64,000 nt of DNA from Combretum micranthum (Eukaryota; Streptophyta; Magnoliopsida; Myrtales; Combretaceae). A program made the position numbers and the translations under genes. This document shows positions 23,760 to 37,000 of this stretch, piece after piece; within the stretch, counting starts at the first letter, position 1; every line of letters starts with the position of its first letter. The notes below the pieces were generated by a model that was not told the DNA's origin, made no database searches, and worked only from the letters and a program-made list of their open reading frames with translations. The DNA is taken from assembly GCA_024138025.1 (NCBI GenBank), contig JAMXBD010000023.1:558001-622000 (forward strand). Direction: 5' to 3'.

Positions 23760-24194
23760 TCATAGCCTTTTTAACAACCCTCTTTTTCTTTTTTAAGAAA
23801 GTTCTCTTTTGGAAGTTTTTGTGTCTTGTTACCTTACAGACTGTTTGAGTCTCAAGGGTCTCCTCCTCCTCAAAAGAAAACTTGGGTTTCTTATCCATAC
23901 TAACTTCTTCAATCTCTTTTTTTCTTTTCAAATTCATACCCTTAAAGGCAGGAATCAAAGCCAGCAGTGCTTCCTTTGGATCTTCTGAGGGATGCTCTGT
24001 AACTTTCAGCTTTTCAGGTTCTAGCTTATCCTCAGAAGGAGACTAACAAGGTATGGTTCCTTCGATCTAGTGGGTTTCAGATTCCTGGCAAATTGACAAA
24101 CATTCTTACCTTCATCTAACGAAAGATGCACTTCATGTCCAACCCCCAACTGATCAACTTTTATCCCATTCAAAACAGAGACAGCCCTCTCTTC

Positions 24195-25457
24195 CTACTT
24201 ACTATCCAAGATGATAATAGATCTACTGTCACACACGAGAGCATTAGCCGAGAGGGGAGATAAAATTTGTGAATAATCTTTGTGCAACTCTAAGGATGAG
24301 GGGGGAGGTAAGACTTGGGATTCATCTTTATGAGAGCCATGAGCCAGGGATAGGTTGGAAGATAAAGAATAAGGAAGGTTACTGGAAGTTGGGTGGTTCA
24401 GGGGGAAACTTCGGCAAAGAGGGCACACATTGAATGGGTAGGTTGCAGCTAGAAGAAGAGCAAGGAGGAGAGACTGAAATAGACACAGATGATTGGTTGG
24501 AAAGGAATTTGGGTTTGGGGTTTTGGCCTAAAGAAAAGTTTATGGTTGTGTTGGGTAGGGGATTAAGCTGGCCGTTAAGGGGGACAAGATAGAAGTGGAT
24601 TTAGGAGGATAATGAGGCAGGGGGTTATGAGAAAGGGTATTCAGAACCTTACAAGAGGAGTTGCTATTAGTTGTTGGATCCCAATTTTCTTTGTCCACGT
24701 CATGTTCCAGGCTACTGGCACCAGAGGAAACATATGGAGCAGCGTTCTTATTCCAAACAGGACTGGCTTTTAAAGCATTACTGAAGTGGGTGTTCCCATC
24801 TCTAGGATGAGAGCATTCCTTAGCAAAATGACCAAGTCTTCCACACACAAAACAAAAGTCTGAGAGATGTTCATACTTAAAATAAGCCCAGTATTTTGTT
24901 CCATCCTTCCTATTCACCCAGGCACCCGGCTTCAAGGGCTTTTGAATATCAATCTTGATCTTCACCCTTAGAAATCCACGACACACACCAGTATCGGATT
25001 TCAAAGAATCTACCTCCACCACCATGCCCACTAGGGAGCCCAACCTATTTGCATTCACCCCAGGCATATGATCTAATTGTAGACCATGGATTTGAACCCA
25101 GATTAGCAGCGAACATAAGTTGATATCCTCAATCCTCTTATCTCTGTCCCATCTTTCTAACACCAACAAATTTCCCATTACTACCCAGGGACCATCATTG
25201 AGGACTTTCAGAGCCATATCAACACTTTCAAAGGCTATTAAGAACAAATTAGTTCCCAAAACAAAAAAATTCATGTTGCCATATGAATGACATGCCTTCT
25301 TCAACACATTGATCACCCCATATTTATTTGAAGATTTGGTTGATATCACTTTGCCAATCATTAGATACTCCTTGTGGATTAACATTTATGTGTTATCTTC
25401 CAGGTCCAGCCCTTTCATAGTATCTTTATCAACCTTATCCGAGGATGTCCGCCCCAT
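24195..25457 (-). pseudogene. LINE ORF1 (DUF4283, CCHC knuckle)
   Basis: The RNA-binding chaperone-like protein of plant L1 elements. The likely original start is the ATG at 25455-25457. A single in-frame stop at 25386-25388 is followed by an ATG, leaving a 281-residue frame down to 24540. It contains the DUF4283 region (NFFVLGTNLFLIAFESVD...VLNDGPWVV, WVQIHGLQLDHM) and one zinc knuckle CFVCGRLGHFAKEC. The same frame continues past a second stop to 24195 with a serine/proline-rich tail. Only two in-frame stops over 1.2 kb suggest moderate age. Confidence 0.85.
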
Positions 25458-25963
25458 ATTGGAACTCACAGCTGAAAGAGGATCCCTGTAAAGACAGACA
25501 CAAAGGAAGCACGATGATAAAGAAAGGAGCGAGCTCAACATAGACAGACACAAACAAGGAAACAACAGGCACCAGAATAGATAAACCAGCAGCGAGAAAC
25601 AGAAACACAAAACAGGACCAGCACAGCAAGAAATAGAAGAAGAAAAACGAAAAACTAAGACCGTACCAAACATTCAGAGCCATAACGGACAAGGGAAACA
25701 AAAAAGAACTCCAAGCTTGAGACAGAAACAAGGGCGGAAAGAAAGGGGACAAGACACCAGAGAACACACGAGAAAAATCAGAGAAAAAGCTAAAAAGCAG
25801 AGAATGAGGGAAAAAAGAAAAGGACAAATCAAAAAAAAAAAACACGACAAGACATGAGATCTTCTCTCCACAATGAGAGGATTTTCTCTCCACAGAGAGA
25901 GAATAAAAAAGTGTCGAGTGTCCCCACTTAAAATGTATTAAACTCGTCGAGAAGACAACACCA

Positions 25964-25980
25964 TTATTTGAAATAACATC
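25964..25980. repeat. Target-site duplication, right copy
   Basis: TTATTTGAAATAACATC, matching 16 of 17 bases of the copy at 19424-19440. It marks the 5' end of the LINE. Confidence 0.88.
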
Positions 25981-26035
25981 TAAAACAATGATACATGCAT
26001 AGAATTTATTGATATTTTTCGTGTAGGGAATTAGG
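25981..26035 (+). pseudogene. Continuation of the split SIRE-like copia RNase H
   Basis: Translation through frame breaks gives a CIEFID segment, matching the family's end-of-RNase-H region (ICIEFI), and it continues the order from the sequence just left of the LINE (NPTLSNKA, HF). This supports a single older copia split by the LINE insertion. The region is short and decayed. Confidence 0.55.
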
Positions 26036-28740
26036 AATGTGTAAAGACCCGACCTACTAATCCTATGATTAAGTAAGTCAAGTCCCCAACCACGTATAAT
26101 ATTTTCATATCATACGTAAGGTCGTCCTAAATCTAACAATTTATGTGAATTGTTTGTTTAAAACCACTACAACATGATACAAGACTTTTTTACAAAAGGA
26201 TTACTCACCTAAGTAATCTATTCATATAGAACATTTAAGGAAATAATTTACAACTTGGTGTCAAGCCCATGACACGACAAAACTTACATAAGTTTTTACA
26301 AAATAAGAAAATTAGACTTTAAGTCTTTATATACAAACAAGGCTTAACTAACAAGCCTCTATTCAAAATACAAAATACATATTTAAACCAAACAACTTGT
26401 TCAAAAACTTTCTTCCTTGCTATCTTGCACTCGGTTCCTAATCGCCCCACTCATCCATAAATTTTTCCCAATCCGACCCATAGCCCATATCATCATAACA
26501 GTCATCATCACCTGAAAAATAGCAACAGTGAGCCAAAGGCCCAGTACACAGCAACAACACCCAAAAGCGTAGTGACAATCATACATAGACTAATGCAATG
26601 CAACACTAATGTTTCATTTATCTTTCTTTAGTATTCATTGATCAAATCATCATTGGAGTATTCAAACTCCGGGACAAGCCATGGGATTCTGGGGATCCTG
26701 AGTAACGCTCACAAGGCTCAGTGGGTTGATATAAATAGCCCGAATATCTATATCTCCTAGATAACATTACACTAAAAAGAATAATCTCATATAGGTTATA
26801 TAGCCGTTGCTCAACTTCACTTAACTCAATACATAATATAAATTAATTCACATGCTCCCATAAACATTGAATTAAATTATACTACTTTTTTTCAAGAATA
26901 AGTAAATGTTGCTCAGTTACTACATTTCCTATCGATTATCCACCAAGCCTAGTCATTGCATCATGACTATTGGCCTAAGCGCCTACACTAACATATCATT
27001 GCATCATGATAAGTTACCACTCCTCGAACCGGATTCAAAGGTGAAAACACAAGCAATTCAAGCAATACTTAAGTCATTTAGAATTTATATCAAATTTAAG
27101 TATGCTTATCCTAACAAGCATACAAGCAAGTTACTGCGTACCTGTACTAGCTAGAGAATCAATGGGAATAACCAAAAGGGAATCACTCACTGTAAAAGAA
27201 GTAATTACAAACTCACACTTAGTTCAAGTATATATATTCATCAAATCTCAAATATAATCATCCAAAGAAATTCAAATTAATCATTACAACATCATCACAT
27301 AGCATTTAGATATCATATATTATCATACAATACTTAACAAATACTTAAATGATCATTTATCAAGCTTGGGAGAACTTTTAACAACCAACAATAAGTTTTA
27401 AACTTTATTTGGAAAGTGTATCAGTTGAAAAGAACTAAAATTTAAGCATTGTTACTTTTAAAATTTGCAAAAACTTAAAACATGAAAGTTGTATATCTCT
27501 TTTTAAGCTTTCCAGCGCAACTTGAATCACCTCAAATGGAGGTCGGATGAAAAAGTTATGGTTGAATTACAAACAGGTTGCGAAACAAGGGAAGGCTACA
27601 CGACCGAGTGCATGGCCGTGCTCAAGGCCGTGCTGGGTATGAAAAAGTGACCCAAGACGAATTTTTAAGGATTTTAAGGCCTACACGGCCATGTGCACGC
27701 CCGTGCATCAGGTTGTGCACACTGGAACGAGAAAATGACGAAATCCATTGTTCTTTAAATGCATTTTACACTTCTCAAAGTTCTTTAAACTCATTCCAAA
27801 GTTTCCCAAAACTTGTTATATGATCAATATAACATTCAAACAACATAAACTTCAACTTTAAACATCAAACACTCCACCATCCACATCATTCACTAATCAT
27901 ACTTCAAACCCCAAATCCACAACACTCATCATCTAGTCATTCAACCACATGTGTTTCAAACACTTCTGAACTCATAACTATACATATACTAACTTCACTA
28001 TCCACATAACACTTCTCATACAACAATCACAACATAAGAATCATCAAACACAAATTCAAGTTCAACCCTATCATCAAGAACTTCACACATGCATAAATTC
28101 AAAACAAGAAAACATACTTACCAAGTGAGTTTTAGGCCTTAGCTTTGTGGTCCTTAAGCAAGCTTTTGGTGGTTATTTTTGTAAGAGTTGAAGGGGCTAA
28201 TGGTATATAGCCATGGAAGAGATTTTGGAGAAGAAAGAAGAAGTTTTTGGAGCTTTTGGAGGTGTGTTTGGGAGGTTTGAAAATTTTGCACGAATTTGCC
28301 ACTTTATTAAGTTGATATTATCTTGTTATTTGACTTTTGAGGCATCAAAAGTTAAGGTAATTAATGACTTAACTTTTCTCTAATTAATGAAGATGTCTTA
28401 AGGCCTTAATGGTGGTTTAAAAGATTGATTTTTTTGGCCTTATTTTTCTGCTATAAAAAGAATCATATGCATACATTTATCTACTTATTTTAACACATTT
28501 CAAACATAATTCATACATGTTAATGCAATTTAAATTTTATGAACTAAATATTTAATAAATTCTAGGGTATTTCCATATTTTAACACAACAATAAAACACA
28601 TAATTTATCATGAACATAAATCATATTCAACACATGCAAAAGCATGTATAAATTCAATAACACACATATAAAATAAAAGTTGAGAATTTCATGGTTATTT
28701 CAGAATGACCATACAATATGAGTGATGAGTGCTTGGATAC
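26036..28740. repeat. Non-coding LTR-like DNA
   Basis: No conserved coding region. It begins around TGTAAAGACCCGACC, a common start for plant gypsy LTRs. It contains a phrase about 27500-27560 (AGCTTTCCAGCGCAACTTG, GGATGAAAAAGTTATGG) and repeated GGCCGTGC/CACGGCC motifs (27598-27715) of the kind found in large Ty3/gypsy LTRs. No second copy and no primer-binding site were found, so it could be a solo LTR or a truncated element. Boundaries are approximate. Confidence 0.4.
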
Positions 28741-31256
28741 AATGAATCAAGTTAGTGAGTTTTTAATAAATCAAGTTTTTCATTAAACCAAATCTTAAAT
28801 CCAAGAAACATGTTTGAATGGTTGTTGTGCCCTTATATGGAAATTTGATATGTTTTGTGCAATCTTGTGTGCTTCCTCACTCATTTGTGCTACAAGCAAT
28901 TCCTATGTGCTTAAAATGCATTTAAATATGCTTATTTATACTAATTGAACTTGCTTGAAGCATTAGTTGTGTCAAATTGCAAATTCATGTGAGAGTGAAA
29001 CCTTGTTGACCAAAATCCTCCATGAAATCTATCTCTTCCCACTTCCGTATTAGGATTTCCTCAAATTGAGCTTGGAAACCCTGACACTTCATAAATTCCA
29101 CTTAATGTGAGTTGAAATCACCATCAAAATATCTAATAAGATGGAAAATCATGAGTGATCCAAATCCTCTTGTCAAAAATTAAATAATTATTTTATTTTA
29201 TTTTTATTTATTTATTTATTTGAAATTTGAAGCATTGGAAAGTGAAGCTACCTAAGACATGCCTAGTGTACAAAAGTGACATGATAACTTAGGAGTGAAT
29301 AGTGTTACAAGTTGAGAAAAGAGAAAGAAGGACGGAGCAGATATGAGAGAAAGCAATATAACACGTCTACCAACCCTATAAAAGAGACTTATCTAAATAT
29401 AAATCATGCAATTTTAATTATAGAAATACCAATACAAAATCGGATCTAACATGCAATATTGTTTTTAACAATAGAAGTGCATGTTTAACTTGTACTTTTG
29501 AAAGTTTAGTACATTGCAAAATACTATGAACAGAAAGTGAAACCGCATCATTAACATGCAATTTATTTTCTCAAAAATTACATATAATATATGAGTTATT
29601 TATAGAAAAAGTAAAATCGCATCTTATACATGCGATTTTACACTAGTATTCGTGTAAATAATTTTTTCATGAATCAGTAAACTGATAACTTTTTCAGAAA
29701 GAAAGTGACAGCGGAAGGAGCAGAAGTGTACGAATTCATGAGAGAGGGATAGTGATAGAATAGATGATTTGGTTTGGTTTTTGTTCTTGGTATTTAAGTT
29801 GCCTTGGAACGGCATAGGGAATAAGGACTATGGTGATCATGGTGGTGCGTGCATGGATGTGGTCTGTAGTGGTCTGTGGTGGTTTATAGTAAACTGATGG
29901 TCTGGTAGTTCGTTGCTGGTCGCCAGATTTAAATTAAAAGAGAAGGGAAGAAGATAGTCCTTTATAATAACTACTAAATATTTGGCATGATTTTTGGCTC
30001 CACCAAATAGTTATTATGGCCATGTAAACACGATAATAAACTAGCTTTATGTAAAAAGGAAAAGGAAATCATCCGTGCTCCATAAGTACCATAGAATGAA
30101 TATAAGGAAAAGGAAAAACCAGCTACTGGTTTAGCTAATTGTGATGAAATCGCTGGGGGACAGCATAGGAAAGGCGCCCAAGCTTTCCTAGTACAGAGGA
30201 TTCAATTCCGACAATTGTTGACAGTATCTGCTCCGATACTTGAACCACAACTTTGCATTATAAATGAAATTAATTGAAAGCTCCTCAATCGTCAAATGTA
30301 AAAACTTCAGTATATAGTCAAAATCATAGCTCTTGGATGTAGATATTACATCAATATAAATTTTTTATGTAAATTAATATAGATAAGGCGTTGCTAAAGT
30401 TTATTCCATTCCTTTGAACTAATTTCCTGAACTATTATTTGTTCTCTTTAAAGCAGATAAAAATACCAACTATAAACAAGTCAAAAGTAATATATTTCTT
30501 CTTAGCCCGAGTTCAGCTCATTTAATAAAATAAGTCGTTGGAGCTAAACCAGAGTTTTAACAAGCTTCAAAAGTATAGGTTCAAACTCAAGATCGATAAG
30601 GATTCATGAACCGAGTCTTACAACAGGAATCACATCTACTAATATTGTTAAAAAAGAAATTATCAAAATACAAATTACGGAAAATTATTACCGTATCATA
30701 CGCGATTTTACAATAGTTTTTATGTAACTATCTTTATCCAATTAGTAGTTATGTAAATAAATTTATCATGTATAGGTAATCATCAATATAGAGCAAGCAA
30801 CTAAAGTATTGAATAGAAGTCATTGAAGGAACACGGGAAAAGTCAAAAAATAATCTTCAATCATATGAAAATAACATGTCAGAAAAGGCCCCAAATAATG
30901 TACATTCATTACACCAAAATCCAATTATACAGAGAGAATACATGTGGCTTCCAAGCATCATCGGGGCAAAATTTAATCAAACAAGAATAGCCACACCAAA
31001 ATAAATTTACACGGAAGATGGCTTAATGAACCTAATCTACTGTTCCCTTGTGCCTCTCTCTCTCTTAAAACAAAACAACAAAGAATGCCAAAGAATGTTG
31101 TAACTATTTCCTATCTTCTGCCCACATTCAAAACAAAATCCCAAGGACACACCATCGACGCATCGATATAGACAATGCAGTCCTTTGTTAACGACCTTCA
31201 TTTTGTTTTTCTTCTCAAAAATAATTGTAGTCCTATTATACTTTCATAAAGATAAT
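28741..31256. other. Intergenic DNA and 3' UTR of the spatacsin gene
   Basis: No coding region is supported. The part nearest 31256 on the minus strand should hold the 3' UTR of the spatacsin gene. I saw no perfect AATAAA on that strand within about 400 bases of the stop, so the poly-A site is not assigned. The rest is AT-rich and unassigned. Confidence 0.55.
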
Positions 31257-34072
31257 TCACATCAGCGGAAGGTAGGCACCTCCATGCCCCCTTCGTAGAA
31301 CTAGTGGCCCTGCAATTTCAGGAACCTTGTCTAATGCTTTCGCGCATACACCAATGACATCTTCAAAACCAGTTGCCAGAGAAGCCATCTGCATACGCAA
31401 ACGCAAATCCCTAGTCCTCTTAAGCAAGCATCTAAAAGACCTCGCCAAATATTTGGCCCATTCTGCCGGTAACCCTCCTCCAGTAAGCCAGACGGAGAAC
31501 TGGGACTGGTCACCTCTGGCAGCCATTTCAGCCCTATAGAATCTAGCAAGTTCTAAAAGCATTGAAGGTTGAAGAGGCAGGACGGCAACAAATTCAGCAA
31601 TAAATTCTTCTATCAGCTCTGGTTGAAGCATCAGATTCCAAAGTACAGGTGCCCACTCACTTGGCTGATTAAGACCATATGCTTCAGCGACAATTAAAGC
31701 TTCTTGGAAACGGAATTGTTCAACCAATGCTCGCCTTGCATTGGTTTCAGAACGATTGAGCCACTGGAAATCAGGCATTCTAATCTGAAGGGAGAGAAGT
31801 GAAGCCTGGGCACATGCCCAACGTGTTTTATTCCCAGCATCAATAGATGAATGAACTTCAGCCGCTTCAATGTAGTAATGCATGGATTCCAATAGGTCTT
31901 CATTCTGGTCTTTGTCATAACGATGGAACCACAACTCTGAAGATTGCTCAGCTCGTGATTCCAAAAGTGCAGCTGTTTCGTGTTTCATGTCAAAGTGGTT
32001 ATAAACCTGCAAAATGGGGTTCAAATGAATGTCAACAGCAGTAAGCAACTTGTGTGTATAATATACAAGCAGACACCACAACCACTCCAGAGGTGCTAAA
32101 AAAAGTTGTCATATGATTTAGTAAATTGCATACAAAATTGTTTTAAAAAATACAATTTGTTATCAAGAAGACACGGGTACATGTTTTCATATAACCACCA
32201 AATTAACTTTCCCTCTACCACTCTTTTTTCCCCTTAAATATAAGCCCCTTATATAAATACACTTCTCTAAATCATGTTAAATGTAAAGTACCAAAACCCC
32301 CAACCCTTAATATGTGCGTGCGTGTGTATTATAACTGGCATTAAAATAACATCCGAATAATGAGAAACCAATATAAAGTGGGTCACTCAATCAGATAATT
32401 TCTGTGAAAAGAACTGTCGAAGGCAGCGTAATCCAACGGACTCACTCTTTTACATGTTTCGAAAAATAAAAATAATGAGTAGATGGAGAAATACCCAGAG
32501 AACGTCTTATATAAAATATCCAAGGATGCCACTGTTCCTGCCAAGGAAATCCTCCACCAAACTATAGGCAAGCCCTTTTTCTTTTTTCTCTTTTTCCCCC
32601 GATTATATATCTGTTCTTGCCAATCTCTATCAAATTTAAGCCTTACAGGTTTTACATTAGTTGGAAAATCCTTGCTACTGCAGCATATGAGTATTTAATT
32701 TTAAAGGTCAAAACAATTCAAGGCAGAGTACGAAACCAAAAAACAACTTATCTCCTTATCAAAAATAAAAGACGAAGAGAGCAGAGCTGCAGAAGAACCA
32801 AGCATAATAAAAAAAAGTGCAGCATATCTAGCTACATTAAATGTTAACAGAAGGTAATAGGACTAGAAGATACAAACCATTGCAAATGCATCAAGATCAT
32901 TGGGGTTAAACTGCTTCAATGATGTCAGAACAGCCATTCTAAATCCTCTGACAACTTCAGCTGTGCAAGTGTTTGCATCTGCAGCAGCTGAAAATTTCTG
33001 AAGAAGAAGATCTAACTGTCCGTTTTCTATAAGAATGCCGAGAATAAAATTAAGAGCATGGAAGTTTCCAACTCCCGTTATAAGACGAGCCAAACATTGA
33101 AAATCACCCTCTGAAACATATGAATCAACCCTATTTGCAGCAAGGGCGACAAGAACATCAACTCCATCAAGGCATGCTGATGATTTGTAGAAGTGGTGGG
33201 ATAATATGAGAAGTTCGACCTGATGAGAAACATAGATAGAATTTCAGATGAAACCAATCCAAAAGAACATGCCTAATCCATTTCATTTGCTTTAGTTTAC
33301 AATTAGCTTCTCTTCTTTCCAGGTATCATGCAAACTAACTTACATAAGCATGATAGGAACATTACCTCGCAGGCATGCGGTATTTCTTGTCCAGTTATCA
33401 CTAAACGCATCAAAGCATGGCCAATTTCTGGTTCTGAAGGGCAAAGTTCTGCCCACTTCAGGAAATCTGAGAACCTCCACAGTAAAGGAGCTGGTCCTTC
33501 CTCTTTCTGAGTCTCCATATACCCCCCACGATGCGCAGCCAACAATCCCTGAATGAAAAGGAAATGTCAACTGTGTTCCATAATATCCAAGTGTAACCAT
33601 GTCCATCTACTTTAATTATTCCAAAATCCCAATGCAAATTGGCAAAATCAACATTTTGAAGTTACACAAACACAAAATCAAACAAGATGTATGCAACAGC
33701 CAAACATTATTCTTGCTAACTGCTCGAGTCTCCAACAATCTACTTTATGGCAGTACATCATGTATTATGTCAAACTAAAGTAGACATACAACTGAGGATA
33801 AAATATTTGAAACATACTTTGAGAAATGATTCAGCAAGAATGTGAGCAATACTAGCAGCTGGCATTGAGTGTGTGTGAACCAAGAGCTTTGCTTCTTCAA
33901 ATGACTCCTGAGCTTTGAGAGAAAGCAGTTGAAGAAGTTCAATTGGCTGCTTCTCAAAGGCTTCAGAGAATGAAATACCTAGCACATTTGCAGTTTTCAC
34001 AACAGCAATTATCTTTTTACACAATCCGCGTCCATTACCCTCAACAAATATGCTAGTCAAGTGATCCAAAAC
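31257..34072 (-). CDS. SPG11-like: Spatacsin exon block 5, conserved C-terminal domain
   Basis: Exons 33818-34072, 33366-33548, 32878-33219 and 31257-32006, all in phase 0, give the last 509 residues. This is the Spatacsin_C region, the best conserved part of the family from animals to plants. It includes [119 protein letters not shown] and [20 protein letters not shown]. The stop at 31257 follows GGAYLPLM. All three introns are GT-AG. The 342-base and 183-base exons are whole-codon, so skipping either would keep frame. Confidence 0.95.
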
Positions 34073-37000
34073 CTAAAATTGTACAGTACAGAGTCAGTGA
34101 ATGCACAACTATGGCCTGAGAACCCTTTCTTGTTGGAGCTAGTACACTTGATATGCAATAAAAAAAATAATAATATAAATATATAACAAAAATAAAGCTA
34201 ACAATAAATTTACAAAAAAATAAAGAAAAGAGGATAGAAAGCAAGAAAGGAAACTAGCCTGGAGTGGGTCTATTAGGTCGAGGTCACTTGGAATATTAGA
34301 TGAATGGATTAAGGAGCGCAATTCCTCATCAAGCAATGATATGGATATCTTGCTACAAGGAGTTGAAAATTTAGCAAGTTTTAAAGCTGCACTAACAAGT
34401 GAGAATTCTGAAGGGATGTGATCTGGCGACAGCTTATATTGAAGTTGCTTGGCTGCACTAATTTGCCCAAACTCCAGCAATGAAAGAACAGCTCTTTCCA
34501 GCTCTGCAGGTCCTACTCTTTCCTCCCACCTTGAAAATGACTGTTCAATCTTCAAATTGTCATCCTGGGAGAGCACATCAACTCTGGCATTCAAATTACT
34601 GAGGCTGTCTTCTGAATCTGTGTTCTTGTCTGCATCAAACGCAGCCCTCCTTACTGCTGTGGAGCCCTTTGCCCTCCTTTTTGTCTTCGTGCTTGTTCCA
34701 GCAGAGGTCAGAATGATTGCATCTGACCCTTGGTTTTTCATATATATAGGGTTATTATCACGAAATTCTTGTTTCTCAATAGTCCTAGTCCTCATCATAT
34801 TAATATGATTATCCATTTTTGATATGACACTTGCTGTCCGGTCAATTATACCAGAACTACACCCATTGCGGGATTCCCGGTTGGAACTGAAGAAACTGAA
34901 ATCACCTTCACTTTTCATTTGAGTTTCTGATTCTACAGCTAGAAGCCACACTCGAGTTTCAATTTCTCTGAGAAGATTCAACGAATAAACCCTGATAGAA
35001 GATCATATTTCCAGTCATAAAATGAAGCATCTCATAAGACAATCCAATAAGAGCAATTTCATTTGCATTTACTTACGGATAAGAAAGCGTTATCATCCCA
35101 CTGAGCCATTGTAAAGCGAGCAGCAGCAATTCATGAAGCTCTTTTGCTGGAAGATCCTTCTCTAAGGTTTCAGCATGTCTAAGGAAGAACAATCCAGCCT
35201 GAAATCCATTATATTAGACAGTTAATACATAATAGAATCCAGGCTTTTCTTAGTTTCACTAGAACAGGACAATAGACCTGTAATGGCGGAAATGAGTATC
35301 TAATGAACAGTGTCTGGCAATGACCCCACAAAGCAATTCTTTCTTCTGGGACATCCCAAAGGAACTCTTTCCACTCAGCAACCATTGACTCTGCCTGAAA
35401 GTACATTAAAACACTACAATGATGCCCTAGGAAAGCAGTTGTGCTTAAGCTTAATTCAAATTCATGAACACACACACTGCACAACCATTGTTCGGTAAAC
35501 ACAATTTAATTTATTTGAAGTACTCCATCACACCAAATTTATTGTTCAAATTTGCTAACTGTGGCTTCACAAAATTATCAAAGAAGCCCAGAATCTGTCA
35601 TACACAATGCCCTTGCTGTAACATAAGGCACCAAGGCATAAGACTTTGTTGAAAATTTTAAATGGTTAAGCTCCAAAATGGTGTTCGAAAAGCTGTAAAA
35701 TTAAATGAAGACTAGTGAATTTCATGATTTGCCTACTGTACCTGCGTCTCCGTAACATGGTGAACAGCAGATTTCCATGCTCCCCCACTTGCTTCCAGCT
35801 GCTTCGCCCATTTACGTGCTTGCTCCCAGTGACCATTCTGCTCCAATGCAGTTAGAAGTGAAGAATCATCCAGAGTCTCATTTCCTAGGTGAAGACTATC
35901 ATCTATCCGTAAAGATGGTTCAGCCAAATTAATTTTCCAGTAGAGTCGCCGATAATGGGTCGCTGCATATCCACCATCACCAAAGTCTGTAGCAGCAAGA
36001 AGTTGCAACAAGCACCTTTTTTCATAAGGTGATGGACAAGTTGAAATTACAGCATCAGCAGCTTTTACAGCAGTAGAACTTATCCATGAACTAGCAATAT
36101 GTTCTTCTTTGCCTGTGTTTGTCTGCAAGTGTGTTGGCTCTTCTTTAATTCTGACTGAAAAGGAACCAAGGTGGGCAGACGCCTCGGATAATCGCATTTG
36201 TGAAAATGCCTGAGAAATTAGGGTTAAAGTCTTCATAAGAATAGATCTTCAAAAACATTTAAAAAGAGGGTGAAGACTCACTTTACAGGCTACCACAATC
36301 TAGATAAGCCATTATCGATAGATTTCACACAATACTTGAAAAAATAATAAGACAACAGGAACAGAGAGATAAATCATGTCCAGAATATTGGTACACAATT
36401 GAAATTAAGAATTTTCATAAATTCATTCAACCAGCTTTTACCATGACATGGTAAAAAGTAATATATTCAAGCTTAAACTTCTTCTACCTAGCAGGGAATA
36501 AATGTGACAACAACTGAAGGTTGTATGCAAAAGACAAGAGAAGAATTAAGTAACAAACCAAAAGATTTAAATTGGAAGATAAAAACAAGTGTGTTACAAG
36601 CCCAGGTCCAGTCATGAGTGAAATAAGTAAGGAAATGGTTGAGGACTCATCAGAGAAGGACTATAATCTTATAATCACAAACTACAAATTTAAGAAGTAC
36701 ATAAGAAATACACAATCTCCTCGTTCGTTTCTATATTAACATCACATATTTATACAACTTTCTCAGCCTTCACTTTAGCTTCCAAAAAAGATGCAAAAAT
36801 CAAAGATAAATAATAAGATAAATTATTTTCTCATATTTTCCTAGAATATCCTTTCATATTACACCATACATGGAACAACCCAGTTCTCAAGCTTGCAAGT
36901 CTTGGCATACAAAGGCCATATCCATTGCTCAAAAGGGTGTATGACAGGTAGGGCTCAGTAAGTGGACATGCATGCACCACGGTGGCTCATCATGATGTCA

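Larger units (their letters stand above)
19441..25963 (-). mobile_element. L1-type LINE, nearly full length, decayed
   Basis: A 6.5 kb minus-strand non-LTR element. Its poly-A tail is seen as a run of 16 T at 19442-19457, and its 5' end lies next to the right target-site duplication. In transcript order it has an AG/TC-rich 5' region (about 25460-25960), ORF1 (DUF4283 plus CCHC knuckle), and ORF2 with endonuclease, RT, a zf-RVT-like region and a terminal RNase H domain. Stops and frameshifts interrupt both ORFs. It sits inside the RNase H region of the older SIRE-like copia, whose sequence continues on the other side. Confidence 0.92.

Noticed and set aside
25386..25893. Overlapping minus-strand frames rich in Phe/Leu/Ser
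   Set aside because: They arise from the TC-rich 5' region of the LINE; the low-complexity composition explains the open frames. Only the short stretch before ORF1 belongs to a real gene.
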